A stretch of 64,000 nucleotides of DNA from Lanius collurio (lineage: Eukaryota > Chordata > Aves > Passeriformes > Laniidae), in NCBI GenBank assembly GCA_020086605.1, contig JACBWW010000020.1, forward strand, positions 18,021,974 through 18,085,973. The letters are read 5' to 3'. How positions within the stretch are numbered: position 1 is the stretch's first letter; each line of letters begins with the position of its first letter. The notes beneath the pieces were generated by a model. It ran no database searches. It was given only the letters and a program-made list of their open reading frames with translations, and was not told where the DNA came from. Below are positions 39,801 through 50,400 of this stretch, one piece after another. Both the position numbers and the translations under genes were made by a program.

Positions 39801-40373
39801 TGAATACATTTGGTTTATGTGTGTGCAGCAGCTGCATTACCAAAGAGAAAAAAAACCCCTAGCTTTCTTTCCCATTGTTTGTCATGGGGCAGATGTAATT
39901 AAAATAGTTTATTTTAAGAGGAAGACTGGCCAACTAGAAATGTTTTCTCTGGATCTCATGGAAATGAAAAATTTCATCCTTATTTTTGTGAGTTAGATCA
40001 TGAGGAGTCACCTCTGAAACAGAAAACTCAGGTCCTCCTAACTTGATTATTTTGCAAATACAGTAAGATTTAACTGAAAGTGTTGGCAATAAATATCTAG
40101 TGTTAGATCAGAATATCGTCACATAAAAGTGAAATCTCTAGAGTCTCGCAACAAAGCACAGGATTCAACTAATGCTGTGGTTTTTTTTCCCTCTCCCTAT
40201 CCCATAAAAAAGTGGAAATTTCAGATTCTGTTCCATCAACCCCAGTGACAAAGGAGGTGGCCAAGAGATTCTCTACACCTGATGCTAACCCAGTGTCAAC
40301 AGAACCAGCCTGGCTTGCATTAGCCAAGAGGAAAGCAAAAGCCTGGAGTGACTGTCCACAGATCATAAAGTAA
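15739..40373 (+). CDS. CRACD: CRACD: capping protein-inhibiting regulator of actin dynamics (spliced, 8 exons from the canonical ATG)
   Basis: Joining 15739-15858, 27452-27616, 28874-28942, 30204-30386, 31683-35064, 36084-36274, 37319-37484 and 40213-40373 gives one uninterrupted frame of 1,478 residues, counting the 10-N gap as in frame. N- and C-termini (MGSRAFSHDSIFIP, AWSDCPQIIK) and blocks such as VPHTAILVTGAQLCG, LAEWASIRSRILKNAE, PAWQKFSD, SPFGIKLRRTNYSLRF and QPLWITLALQKQKGFREQQ match human CRACD (KIAA1211). The family protein is cytoplasmic, binds actin capping protein and inhibits capping, which favours filament growth; it is reported as a tumour suppressor in gut epithelium. Residues about 212-760 form a highly charged coiled-coil region with a 16-residue repeat; the rest is largely disordered with conserved islands. 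It is longer than the human protein (about 1,233 aa), mainly in that charged region. AASDH follows in convergent orientation, as in human. Confidence 0.95.
18917..19385 (-). repeat. Left arm of a ~465-bp inverted repeat (LTR-like copy, minus orientation)
   Basis: The reverse complement of this segment is almost identical to 20460-20919. Mismatches seen by eye over the core are only a few single bases, plus a small indel and divergence near 19,345-19,375. Read on the minus strand it begins TGTTG and contains an AATAAA followed by a GC-rich then pyrimidine-rich tail ending GCTAACA, which resembles an LTR with TG...CA ends, followed by about 140 bp also shared between arms. The open 84-codon frame shared by both copies is not a recognised protein. 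Confidence 0.75.
19386..20459. other. Spacer between inverted-repeat arms (~1.07 kb)
   Basis: The spacer is AT-rich and looks like ordinary intron. No gag, pol or env-like coding sequence was recognised, so the two arms do not bound an intact element. No second repeat was identified within it. Confidence 0.55.
20460..20919 (+). repeat. Right arm of a ~465-bp inverted repeat (LTR-like copy, plus orientation)
   Basis: On the plus strand it starts TGTTGCAG at 20460. It has a polyadenylation signal AATAAA at 20699-20704, and a TG...CA unit of about 318 bp could end at AACA (20774-20777), followed by about 142 bp still shared with the left arm up to CCAGAAATGG at 20919. No target-site duplication was seen. 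Its identity as an avian endogenous-retrovirus LTR is inferred from architecture; the family is not recognised. Confidence 0.72.
20927..21486 (-). mobile_element. LTR-like element, solo or fragment, minus orientation (~560 bp)
   Basis: On the minus strand the block starts TGTTACCC and ends CTTTCACA, the TG...CA form of retroviral LTRs. Also on the minus strand it has a CCAAT-type box near 21,380, a TATA-like TATAAAAG at 21292-21285, and AATAAA at 21029-21024 followed by a GT-rich stretch. These are in the order expected for U3-R-U5. No matching target-site duplication was found at these ends. It abuts the right inverted-repeat arm within about 7 bp, so it may be part of one rearranged endogenous retrovirus. 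No coding region accompanies it. The family is not recognised. Confidence 0.5.
27452..27616 (+). CDS. CRACD: CRACD exon (55 codons)
   Basis: The exon starts in phase 0 after TTGTTTTTCAG and ends at AATAAA before donor GTAAGC. It encodes QQLAKNIKFGQPP... and SSPMEIETQQDTVISDCGNK, matching the human LGKNIKFGQ and SPMEI.TQQD blocks. Confidence 0.93.
27617..28873 (+). other. CRACD: CRACD intron
   Basis: The intron runs from GTAAGC at 27617 to TTTTCTAG ending at 28873. No repeat, RNA gene or extra exon was recognised. Confidence 0.7.
28874..28942 (+). CDS. CRACD: CRACD small exon (23 codons)
   Basis: A 69-bp phase-0 exon encodes STDTPDFLRKMNFLGAGHEMEEK and is flanked by CTAG and GTAAAA. The human counterpart has the same length pattern (SSDTP...GAGSEMEEK). 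Because its length is a multiple of three it could be skipped without a frame change. Confidence 0.88.
28943..30203 (+). other. CRACD: CRACD intron
   Basis: The intron runs from GTAAAA at 28943 to ACAAACAG ending at 30203. It contains a short (ATTT)n microsatellite at 30134-30154, close to the acceptor. Nothing else was seen. Confidence 0.7.
30134..30154. repeat. (ATTT)n microsatellite
   Basis: About five ATTT units occur in tandem about 50 bp upstream of a CRACD splice acceptor. Confidence 0.8.
30204..30386 (+). CDS. CRACD: CRACD exon with RPKR block (61 codons)
   Basis: The exon encodes VTPVKSARPKRQFSCSGTIE followed by NLDSVPQAVARLDNSAAKHK and a Lys/Arg-rich end (KPKKQRMSRQHKRLTK). The human protein has the same block. 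The R-P-K core followed some residues later by Pro recalls the capping-protein-interaction (CPI) motif, although the upstream L-x-H-x-T positions are not conserved. Acceptor ACAAACAG and donor GTATTA both keep phase 0. Confidence 0.93.
30387..31682 (+). other. CRACD: CRACD intron
   Basis: The intron runs from GTATTA at 30387 to CCAATTTTAG ending at 31682. A T-rich run lies near 31,575-31,590. No exon or element was recognised. Confidence 0.7.
31683..35064 (+). CDS. CRACD: CRACD giant exon (3,382 bp; coiled-coil and disordered region)
   Basis: The exon opens GSQSLTITEFEPEDLETQLY and runs 1,127 codons plus one base to donor GTATGT at 35065. Residues about 212-760 of the protein are dominated by E, Q, R and K in heptad-like spacing. 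This part contains the 16-residue repeat and an N gap at 32436-32445. After it come islands that match human CRACD: RWQEVDERQTASRPFTFQVS, HTAILVTGAQLCG, QIKDTACKSLLGL, AEWASIRSRILKNAE, GCKFAKDLPSFLVPSFP, GIKLRRTNYSLRFHYDQQ and QKPALAPKPTSQTPPSSP (a Pro-rich, possibly SH3-binding stretch). Only the plus frame shows family conservation. Confidence 0.95.
32208..32504 (+). repeat. CRACD: 48-bp coding tandem repeat (16-aa unit) in CRACD
   Basis: Units begin at 32208, 32256, 32304, 32352, 32400 and 32457. Each encodes a variant of LEEQKHQEQEEQRRRE (alternatives LEVQ, KLKEQ, EEQQRRE). Adjacent copies are nearly identical in DNA, and more degenerate 16-residue units continue on both sides (about 32,100-32,207 and 32,505-32,800). 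The fifth unit is broken by the N gap. A 16-residue period is close to two heptads plus two residues, compatible with a long charged alpha-helix. Confidence 0.92.
32436..32445. other. Assembly gap (10 N) inside coding repeat
   Basis: Ten N lie between ...GAGGAGCAA and AGAGACGAGAG. The frame on the right continues the repeat if 3n+1 bases are missing, so ten Ns happen to keep the frame. The pattern expects one codon here (EEQ-x-RRE), so the four X residues are an artefact of gap size and one or more 48-bp units may be collapsed or missing. Confidence 0.97.
35065..36083 (+). other. CRACD: CRACD intron
   Basis: The intron runs from GTATGT at 35065 to TTTCTTTCAG ending at 36083. It has an A-rich low-complexity stretch at about 35,805-35,870. 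Nothing else was recognised. Confidence 0.7.
36084..36274 (+). CDS. CRACD: CRACD exon (conserved QPLWITLALQKQKGFREQQ block)
   Basis: The exon joins to the previous one through a split Glu codon and encodes KPVLQSRHSLDGSKL, QPLWITLALQKQKGFREQQ and a basic helix ending QAEKLAKEN. It is nearly identical to human CRACD and is the best-conserved segment of the protein, shared in form with the paralogue CRACDL. The donor is GTAAGC. Confidence 0.95.
36275..37318 (+). other. CRACD: CRACD intron
   Basis: The intron runs from GTAAGC at 36275 to CTGTTCTAG ending at 37318. The short open frame at about 36,876-37,109 has no family resemblance and is not called. No repeats were recognised. Confidence 0.7.
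37319..37484 (+). CDS. CRACD: CRACD exon (Ser-rich, LERREHLKKSNTLPTSVT)
   Basis: The exon encodes AAVSNQSDNKSNSSKTST and then TAVSRLERREHLKKSNTLPT, which matches human AVSRLERREQLKKANTLPTSVT. It ends one base into a Val codon completed by the last exon. Confidence 0.94.
37485..40212 (+). other. CRACD: Last CRACD intron
   Basis: The intron runs from GTACAG at 37485 to CCCATAAAAAAG ending at 40212. The acceptor is slightly unusual: the pyrimidine tract is separated from the AG by ATAAAAA. The intron contains a CR1 fragment at 38400-38590. Elsewhere nothing was recognised. Confidence 0.7.
38400..38590 (+). mobile_element. CR1 LINE 3' fragment (plus orientation)
   Basis: The right end (GATGACCTTTCAAGATCCTC followed by CAACCCAAACCATTCTAAGA) is the typical 3' terminus of avian CR1 elements. 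The left part is diverged. CR1 is the major LINE of birds, so this also supports an avian source. Confidence 0.8.
40213..40373 (+). CDS. CRACD: CRACD terminal coding exon and stop
   Basis: The exon encodes VEISDSVPSTPVTKEVAKRF, then STPDANPVSTEPAWLALAKR, and ends AWSDCPQIIK before TAA at 40371-40373. This matches the human C-terminus, so the gene is complete at this end. Confidence 0.95.
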
Positions 40374-43010
40374 ACTGTAAAGTTACATCTCTACTGCTGA
40401 CTATTAATTGCTTTATTTATTCTGCTTTTTACACATGACAAAACTGAAAATGCATGTATTGGAAGGACTGAAAACTGAACTGATTATCATTTTGCTCTAG
40501 CTCACTGTAAAGTCTACTCAAGTCATATATTCCATTGCTTTGACGAATAGCTGAGGGAGGTCATGGCAAAAATCTCACAGCCAGACTCTCTCAAAAACTT
40601 GAGAGTGCTCAGATACTGGATGTAAATTTTAGCAGGTATCATAATAAGGGCCAGAACAGAATAAGGGTTCAGAAGCTTCTTAAATTCTGTTGGTATTCAG
40701 TGCTGGAATTTTAGATCTCTCTGTCTGAGATCGCAGACATTTTTTCAGAACTTCATTATTGAAATTGAGGCAAGATGCATGTTCCCTTCTTCTCTTAAGT
40801 CCTAATTTATTTAAACATGTTAAACTGTATGAACTGCCAGTTCTGCCTGCTACTTGAAAGCTTTTCCCCTAAGGAAGAGCTTCAGGATGCACTGTTCCAC
40901 ATGCAAATGGTAAGTGGATAGATGGTACCATCCAAATGCTGAGGTAATTTCTTTCATCATAGGATTAATACACTATATCTATATACCCTCACTCCTAGGA
41001 AAAAAAAACAATCCTACTTAAAAAGCCACCATTTTTTAAACAAATATCTTAAGTTCTCAGAAAGAAGTCAGGGAGGGACTCACTCTTTCTTCTAGCCATC
41101 TAAGCGCATCACTGTTTGTGCTTGGCCATATTTATGCTGCATAGAGACAGTGACTGTGGATTACAACTTTAAATCAGTTGACTGGAATTAAACTGGAATT
41201 AAACCTGCATGAATGCAGCTGTAGAATTTTCTCAGTAAGTTCCCACAGGAGTAGGACTGGTAGAACTGAAGTTAACTGAGAACTGAAAGCTAAGGCAGTT
41301 TTAGGAATTTTAACTCTGCATTCTTCCCAGTTTTACTCCACATGCAACTTCAGGTAGTTCAGATAACTTCCTGTACTTTGACTAACGCTTCTGAAAGACG
41401 TTTACTTACCCCATCTCAGGTATCTGCTGTGGCAATTGAACACTTTATTACTTTGCATAACTAAAACAGAAATGTCCAGCCCCTCCCTCTTACAAAAAAA
41501 GGAAAAAGTCCATAAATGTAATAAAAATGTCACTATCCTCCACATCCCACAGAAATTGCTAGGTCTGCATTTTAAAATGTCACCCTATTAAATAAATCAA
41601 CTGAGTTTGTTTTACAAGGAAGACTTAAAAAATATTTCAAAGTCTCCACCTTACAACCATAAGGCTCAAAGGAACCTTTAAGCCTACATCATCATAAAGG
41701 GAGACAATTTCATGAAAAGAAATTACATCATTCTAGAATAATACAATATATGCTTCATGGAAGTGGTTTAGCCAAACTGCTGCAAGCAACATGAGAAACA
41801 GCATTTTAAACTATGCAGGAAACAGAATGAAACCTGTTGTATACCCTGTTCCCAGAACCAAAAGGAGTTTCAGCAGAAGTCACTGTCAAGTACAGCCTTT
41901 CCCATCAAACAGACAACAGGGGCTCAGTATCTTGGTTACAATAGCACAAACACAGTGGCAGTGTTAGATCCAATACATGTGCAAGATGGGCTTTTCTTGG
42001 GTGTCTTAAGCCATCAGTTTTGCTCAGTTTCCTATTTAAGATCAGAAGCTCTAAAGTAACTTTTTTACCATGAATAGAAGTAATTAATATGTTTTAAGCA
42101 GAAATGAGACAATTCTGCTTGGGAAAAACCCCCAACTTAATGCCTTCAATATCTGAAGAAAGAATTGGCCCTGTAATTACTTTCAATCTGCTAGCACCAA
42201 GAAATAGTGCATCTTAAAGTCAAATTTACATTTTTTTCAAGTTTGTTTGCCTGAAGTATGGATTTGTAATAACTAAACTGCCTGAAATCCATCTTTACAA
42301 TTATTTCTTGGGTGGGGGAGCCAGGTAGAAATACAGAGAAGGTGAAGTAAATCAGGATTGAAGATACTGGTATTTTGAAAAGCATAGCAAAATTAGGTGC
42401 TATTGTGCATGACATAAGGATGCAATTTTCCAATTCAACCCATTTATAGCACATAGAAAAGAGCTTTCATTAAGGATGGTCCTAAGCTAAAGCTTCACAG
42501 CAGACTTTTTTCAACCATAAAGGTATCTAGTGTAACAATGGAAACTGTATTATGTACAGTACTTGATGGAAACATTTCTAAAGTGTACACGTCCAACAGT
42601 GACATTTCATGTTAAATTAACAAAGATTTGCACTAAATACCAATGAAGTGAAGTGTTACTTTGCTTTAGCTTTGCTGCAACCATTTCTGATAAAGTATTG
42701 GAAATCTGTAAAAATAAATCTAAAACATTACTACCCAGTTTAAAACAGCAAATATGTTTTAAGAACTGAATAAACCACTATGTAGTATATTGTCTCAATT
42801 TTTTGTAACTTATACAAACACAAAATACCATTTCTTTTGACAAGGTTATATATGATTAACCTCTATGTTCATATAGTAATGTATAAAAACTACAAGATGT
42901 ATAATTGTGGGGTATTTGTTGTGTACTTTTTTAATTTTTTCAAATGTTTTAAAGTGCAATTGTTTATTATACTGTCATTTTAATTCTTATTAAACTGTAA
43001 CCTGGTCAAA
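40374..43010 (+). other. CRACD: CRACD 3' UTR (inferred, ~2.6 kb)
   Basis: There is no open frame after the stop. Candidate poly-A signals are AATAAA at 42713-42718 and 42769-42774, and ATTAAA at 42989-42994. The last is followed by a GT/T-rich tract at about 43,025-43,050 and is the best candidate for the major end. The extent is inferred from these signals only. Confidence 0.6.
42989..42994 (+). terminator. CRACD: Candidate CRACD distal polyadenylation signal (ATTAAA)
   Basis: ATTAAA is followed about 30-60 bp later by a GT/T-rich region (GTCCTCTGTGTCTC). Two upstream AATAAA hexamers are alternatives. Confidence 0.5.
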
Positions 43011-44046
43011 ATTACCTAATCATTGATACATGTCCTCTGTGTCTCATTTTGCTAATCGTGTAGTTCAGGTTTGCCTGACAAATAGAACTTTTCACAGTAC
43101 TACAAATGTACTATGTACTCCATAGGATTCAAAGTAGATGGTTCATGAGAGAAAGTAAGGGTTTCTACTATACGTCTTTTAGAAGACTCTTAGTCAGGAA
43201 ATGCTCTCAGTGAAGTGTGCTTTTGCCACTGCAAGTACTTGATTTGCATTACTAAGACCCCTGGTACTTATTTCTAAGGTGTTAAAGAACACAAAACCCA
43301 ACTTACACAATCTTTTATTGATAGTTCTTGTGAAGACAATGTAAACAGTATTCCTTCAAATATCTTAAAAAATTATTTGACAGCAGTTGATTTGAGCAGT
43401 GCACACTTCATCTTGGAACTCATACCATACCTGTCATTGAAATTTAATAAATATTTATAGTGTTATTTCCACTTTAAAATACAAGAGGCTACTCCTACTG
43501 CCTTCAATGGAGTCTAAGTATATGCTAGATTGAATTAAGCCTTGAGGGGGCCTGGGTCCATGAAAGATGAATATTCTGTTTGTACAAACTATAGTAAACA
43601 GGTTGCTCCTTCCAGGTATGTGAAATTCAGGCTATGTCTCCAGAAATAAAGTTAAAAGATTCAAAAAAGGACTTGGGTTAGCTTGCCTTGGCACAGAAAT
43701 CTTTACAGACAGACAAACACTAGTCTGGTGCAAGGAAGAGCCAGGCACAGGTGAAGATGGACTCAGAGGAAGCAATACACTCCTCCCTTGGAGGCAAGCC
43801 TGCAACCCAAGCTGCAGAATAGGCATCTTACCCACTTTGTCCCCTCTCTGGCCAGGTGCTGAGCAGCCATCCTCCCTCCATCACTACAGCCAACTGTGGA
43901 CACTGACCCATGCAAAATCCTACCTGATAAGCCTGCAAGGAGTATCTTGTGCCTGCACCAAAATAGGCAGAGGGGTAGAGAGCACCTGTGAGCTCCTAGT
44001 TTACAAATGTAAACAATAAACATGAAGCAGCCTAACATCTTAGCTG
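43011..44046 (-). other. AASDH: Convergent intergenic region and AASDH 3' UTR (inferred)
   Basis: On the minus strand the sequence after the AASDH stop (44047) has no open frame. A minus-strand AATAAA lies at 43319-43314, which would give a 3' UTR of about 730-750 nt ending near 43,295. That leaves only about 300 bp to the likely CRACD end. A plus-strand AATAAA also lies at 43446-43451, so longer CRACD transcripts could overlap AASDH. Confidence 0.5.
43314..43319 (-). terminator. AASDH: Candidate AASDH polyadenylation signal (AATAAA on minus)
   Basis: TTTATT on the plus strand is the only canonical minus-strand hexamer noticed between the AASDH stop and the CRACD 3' end. Confidence 0.45.
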
Positions 44047-44436
44047 TTATTTTTTCCTGTTATACAGATCTAGACAATAAACATAATCATTTCTACAGCC
44101 AACAACAAGCTTTGTTCCCCATACTATGGGTGAAGAGAAAACCTCTCCTGGAAGCTTAGCTACTCCTTCTGCTGTTCCGCTCTTGGCGTTCAGGATCCAC
44201 ACTTTGCCATCTGTAGATACTGCTGCCAAGAGAATTTTGTTATTTAAGTCATCACTTTGGAAAACGAATGGTGCTCCATATACACTTGAAGTGGCTTCAA
44301 ATTTCCACAGTAAATTACCCTCCATGTTACAGCAATAGATAAAGCAGTCGTGAGAGCCAAAAAATATTTCTTGCTTAGTTAAACTTGAGAGGCACGGGGA
44401 TGAAAACACTGGCCCATTAGTGGAAAACTGCCAAAC
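44047..44436 (-). CDS. AASDH: AASDH exon 14 (last; propeller blades, stop)
   Basis: The exon begins [18 protein letters not shown] after a CTGTAG acceptor. It carries [34 protein letters not shown] and [19 protein letters not shown], then TAA at 44049-44047. These are typical PQQ-repeat blade ends and match human AASDH. Confidence 0.95.
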   Translation of the reverse strand, partial: VWQFSTNGPVFSSPCLSSLTKQEIFFGSHDCFIYCCNMEGNLLWKFEATSSVYGAPFVFQSDDLNNKILLAAVSTDGKVWILNAKSGTAEGVAKLPGEVFSSPIVWGTKLVVGCRNDYVYCLDLYNRKK

Positions 44437-47400
44437 CTACAGAAAGAACATAACCACCCATTATTGAAAGGTTTTTCACATTATCAGTTTTACAGCAACT
44501 ATAATTTTTTAATAGACTCATTGTTGATAGGAGAGCATTTCATTTCAAATGTGTACTAGATTTCATGTACTAGTGAGGGCTGGTAAATCCTTGTCAAATT
44601 ATAAGTTAGGTTTTTCACAGAGAGTAAGCAATAAAAGTCTCATAAAATAGATGTGGAAGAGGGAAGAGTTACTAGCTTCTGTGAGGCCCATATAAAGACA
44701 GCCAATTTGGGAAAAGAATATTCTTGGGCTGTTGTACAATTAGCAATAAACATCAAGAATCCTGTTAATATGCCATTCTTTGCCAGAAAGGCAGATATTC
44801 CTTTTATAATATAGATTTCCTCTGCTTATGCTAACAATGGGCAGATCCCTCCTCAAGAGAGCATCAGTTCTGCAACACTGCTGGAAGCAGCGAGCAGGGC
44901 ATGGGCTAACATGTATTTTATAATCAGAAAAGGCTTAGGAATTGCCATGTATACTGCATCTCAGGCCAACAAATGGCATCAGTTGTTTTACCACCAGATA
45001 CAAACTACTTTTATCTCCAAGGAACTGAAAAAATACTCTCATTTAATTCAGTGTGAAGGCTGACACATATTTTACCAGAATTATGATTTGGCAGTTTTTT
45101 GATAAATACATAAACATTCTAAGAAACCTTTACTTCTGCTTAACAACCACCTTATGGGAGAGATAGCTTAAACCTGTTTGAAAAACTCCAAATGAAACCA
45201 TGTCATTTGCTGGCACTACACTTGACAATTTACTTGGGATATAAGGTCTGAACCAGAAATTCTCTTACTGCATCAAGCAACTTGAGTTTGTGATTTTGCC
45301 ATGAACTGCATGGACTACTCTAGGCAAACAGTTTTTCTACTTTCTCCTCTAACAACAACATTTCTATTTGGTTCACAAAAAGGTATATGTCAATCATTAA
45401 GCCTCAGAAAACAGTCATAATAAAGTATCTTATCCAGGGTTTTGTGATGGACATAAAAAAACCCAACAACACGTTTACCTTTTTTCCAGAATGAGTGTAA
45501 CAATATAAGTTTCCATCCACACACCCAACACAGACATAGTTCTCATTGCAGTGAGGAGAGGAGAAGAGTGGTTTTCCAAGGCTGCTTTTCCAAATCTTAC
45601 TCCCTGTCACCTGTAAGTGGCAGCATGGAATATGTGATGCTTAACACAACCATAAGAAATAACAAAAAACAACCCCTCCATCACTACCTGACCCAGCCAT
45701 TATTTGTGTGGAAAAAAACTCCAAACCCCCAAACCAAAACAACAACAAAACCCACCAAAAAAAAAGTAGCTTTCTCCCATCCAGAATAAATACCAGAAGC
45801 AAAATTACTCTTAAAATCTTATTCCAACAAACTGTATAGTGTTTTACACAGGTTAGTCAATACCCATTTTTTACCCTTTCTTCCTCACGCTAGGCAAAGT
45901 AATAATGATAATTAATAGTGTATTAATAGTGTAGCAGTAGTTCTAATAAGTGCCAGATTCAGTCTTTTATTTCACTTCCAGCACCTCAGCATGTGACAAG
46001 GACCAATGAAGTAGAGATACACTGGAATCAAGTTATATTGATACTCAAGGACATGTCGTAATTCACTGTCTGTAACTGTCACAATGCATTCCTAGTGTAT
46101 CCTGTGCATTCCCTGGGAATTAGGATTATTCATAAAAACAGGAATGTGAAGACTTGCTTGTAGGTGGGTTTCTCAACTACTTGCTACTCTGGATTACAGA
46201 ATTAAAAAAAATCTTAAACACAGCCCACTCTGGCTGCAAAACCACACACACTGGTTTTCTGATGGTAGATTGGTTATTACTGAGGACATTTGTGGTGGGT
46301 GGAGGGTAAAGGTGATTAGGATTAATGCTCTGTGTTGTGTGAGTACAAAAACATTAATAGCTGCTTCAAGTCCCCATTCCTTTTATCAAGCAGGACTAGC
46401 TGTAAGCCAACAATGCCTCAGAAAACCATGAAGTTGCTCCACATCTATCAAGAATACCATTTCCCCAGTGCAAAGAACAGAACTGCACTCGGAGATTAAA
46501 AGGAGAGCTCTTAAATATGGGGAGGGGAACAGAAAGAGGAATGAAGGGGCTTCTTTCTGCATTCTGTTCTGATTTCTGTGTATTTTTTTCCAATACTACT
46601 GTCAAAGTAGGAGGGGGCAGGAAATAAATCTACAGACTTGCTCTCACTCACTGGTTTTACTGATATGGGAATGACAAGAAACTGATTGCAACTTTGGCCT
46701 ACAGTCAGCATGTGAATTTAAGCAAGTGACTTCAGTTCTCCCTATCACCAGACAGATTTCTGAAGTATGGGAAGTATTACGGTAACCTTGTGTATAATTA
46801 TAATGTCCCCAAATGAAAAATATTTCATGGTAACATATGATCATTTTGCCTTTCATGAGAATAGTGATCTTAACTTCAGAGGTACATTTGGTTTTATTTA
46901 ACCTTGAGATTGGGATGAAAGGCATGGAAGCAAAGGTACATACTGGGTTAACAGCCAAGAACAGTCCTCCTAGTGTAGCAACATAGAGGTGATGTGGAAA
47001 AGAACTTAGACAAGGAGATGAAAACACAGCTCCACCTTCGCCATGTAACTTCCATATGCACACCTTTTTCTGTAAATACAAGAAAAAAGAATAATAAACA
47101 CTATTTCAATTGGAGTTAGAGCTCATCAAGTTTACAAAGACCTTTGAATATCAAACATTATCAAATACTGTGTTTACTCAGCAAATACTAGTTAAGAAGT
47201 GAAGACAATCTACATGCTATGACAGCAACACATGTGCCACTGGCCTTCTCTTCCAGCAAATAAAATAAATTCAGCTAATCAAAAGGCAATATCTGCCCCT
47301 TTTATTTTTCATCTCCTTCCATCTTCTCATTTATAATGTAAGATTCTTTCCCCACCAGAAAACCACAGTTCTATTTCTAGCTAGGCATCCTATTCTGAAA

Positions 47401-50400
47401 CACCCATGGAGAATTTAGTAACTTAGAAACTTAAAATTTGGTTTCAATCAGTACTAATAAGCCAAGAACCACAAATGAGAACAACACTGAAACTATTTAC
47501 TGTCACATAATCCTAATCTTACTTACAGCAGGCCTAACTTTTGGAAGTGTGATTGTGGACTCCTAAGAATACTAAGACCAGTGGAACTTCCTCTGGTTTA
47601 CTACAGGTAGAGTCTAAACTGGCTATTTATTGTTTTATATGTAAGAGTTAGTCAGTCTTCTTACGTAAATGTCCAAAGCATACACATGTTGGTCATGTGA
47701 TCCAATGTAGACCAGTCCACTGGAAGGGTCTACAACTGCAGAGCTTTTCACAGTGTCTTCTGTGACAAAAGTCCAGTGTATTTCTCCATCACTGCTTTGA
47801 AGCACATACACTAAGCCATCATAACAACCTGCGTGGAATAAAACACAAAAGGGGAAAAAAAGAATAATGATTATTTGCATTTATGGTGTGATTTATGCTG
47901 TTAGTTGCATCACTGCTGGAAAAAAAGAAGATTATTCATAAGGTAGAGTTTCAAAATATTTTTCAAAGCTCCTCCTGTGCTTTTAGCTCAAAGGTTTTGC
48001 AGATACATTCAAAGATGATTGTTCTTTGTGTTTTTTCTAGGTTTCATTTAGAATATACTTTTTTCACTGTCGTTCTATCAAATTTTTCAGTAATAATATT
48101 AGAAGACAGCAAATTGCTGAAAAGGGAGATTACAAATTTTTAAATTATATCTTTGTCTAGTTTTCGTTTCTGAAAACAAAGGTGTTGAAAGAATAAAGTC
48201 TGTAATTTTCTAATGAAAACTGAACTATTGTCATAGAAACTCCTTCATGTTAATGAAATATTCAACTTTATTATCAAGATACAAACAAAAAGATGGCAAC
48301 ATTAGACAGACTTGCATTAAAAAAACCTCACAACTTGGACATCTGTGCTAACCAGTGATTTAGATGTATTAGCTAAAAAGATGACACTAAGACGAATAAT
48401 GGCAAGTCCATTGACAACAGGATATGACAAAATCAAAAATTATCTCAGCATATTCTTCACATTTCCAAACAGAAGAGTCAAATGAGATAATTAAATTCTG
48501 TAAAAAATAGTACGAGGTACCATGTACTAATTTCTAACTATCAATTTCCAAAGGCATTTTAAGACTGTATCACCTTTCCATACTTTAAAAAACCCCCAAA
48601 AACAACATGCCACACCCTAATCTACCACTAAAAAGAAACTGTAGCCATTGATTATTCCTTATTAATAAGATGGGATATAACAACCCACAAATGTATATGT
48701 CAGATAAGCTCCATCACTAGTCATCATGAAACTTAAATTACCTCTTCCTTCTGTTTCTATTTTACAATAAATTAATTCTGAGACAGATATGGAAGTTGAT
48801 GAATGGAGGACAACCAGAGATAAGAAATATGATTCTCTGTCATTCATCTTGTATTTAGCAGAAAAAAGAATTTAAAATGAAGAGTGAAACACAAGACATA
48901 CCAACAATAATGAAATTTCCACACTTGGATACACAGGCAGAAGATTCAATACGATCTCCAAGGGTCTTCTCCCATTTTATTTCTCCCAAATCCAGATCAA
49001 TTGCCTGCATTGCATGGGAGTGAGAGCCAACATATACACATGCAGATACTTTTTCTTTAGCTGGTATTACAACCAGCGGTGAAGCATCCACACATTTTCT
49101 TGTGTTTGACTTCCACCTCACACACAATGCCAACTCTGTCACTGGCAAATGACTACATTCCACATGGATTTGCTGAACAGAGGAACAGTCATTTTTACTT
49201 GCCTTGTTTTCAACTGTTAAAATTCTGTTCTCCAGTTCAGACCCTTGCACAAGGCTTTTCACTACACTTGGAGTCTTGGAATGCAGAAAGGATGGCTGCT
49301 GTAGTGGTTCCACTCCTACCTGTACTGTATTTTTGGGCTGCACAGAAGACTTGGTGAAATTCATAGGGAAAAAATGATTTCCTCTGTTCATTGCAATAAA
49401 TGGCATTAATCCTGAAGCAATCTCAAGACCTCTTTCAGTTGTCACTTTAATATATTTTCCATGGAATTCCTCTCCACTGTTCCCTCTTAATTTTCTTTTC
49501 ACAACATTGCCAGGATTCATTAATTGCTCTTCATCTGGAAACAGCACTTTAAGAATATGTCTGTAAACCTCTTCAATTGAGTGGCTGAGAATAACTTCAA
49601 GGAGTCCAGGCACAGCTTTGCCTACTAACATCTCAATTTCATCATAAAATCGTAGTGCCTTTAGGGAGTCTCCACCACTGTACAGAAATACTGCATCTTT
49701 AGAAATTCCAGTGGAATCACCTGGAAGACCAAGGACAGACTAGAGAAAAAAAAGAAGGAGAGAGGTACCAGTCCATAGGTGTTACACCATGTCACACACA
49801 TAAAACCTCAAGTGGGGTAGAACCCACCTGCACAACTAGAAGTCCTGCTAAAAATCAACAACTGAGAAAATTCACTACTCTACAAAAAAATCACTGAAAC
49901 ATGTTAGTGCCAACAGAGGGACTGATACATCAAGAATTAGGAGGAATAAGGAAATAGGGAGATACTAGTCCTGCCCTACAAAATGTCTTGCTCAATTCCA
50001 GTTCTACAGCCTAGCAATTAAAGGGAATTGTGATATATATTGATTGGCCACTTTCAATACCATTTATCAATGACAACTTTGCAGATAAAATATAGATGCC
50101 TTTTAATAAAATCAGTTTAGGTGTTTTATTTTATTAATAAAACTTACACAAACCCTTATTTTTTACTTCTGAATTATTTAAGTAATCTACTTAATGACCT
50201 ACTTTTGAAGTTATAAGCCCTTCAGTTCATGAAAGATATTGCATTTGGCACTGTTACTACAACAAACAGCAATAACCGTGTCACCTCTCACTGCACTCCC
50301 TGCTTATTAAGCCTGGGTGTAAAATCCAAATCCTTTGGTTTTGGAAGCCACCTCCTGTTGTCCATAATGGGTCTAGGTCATATCCAATCCCTAGAGTTAT

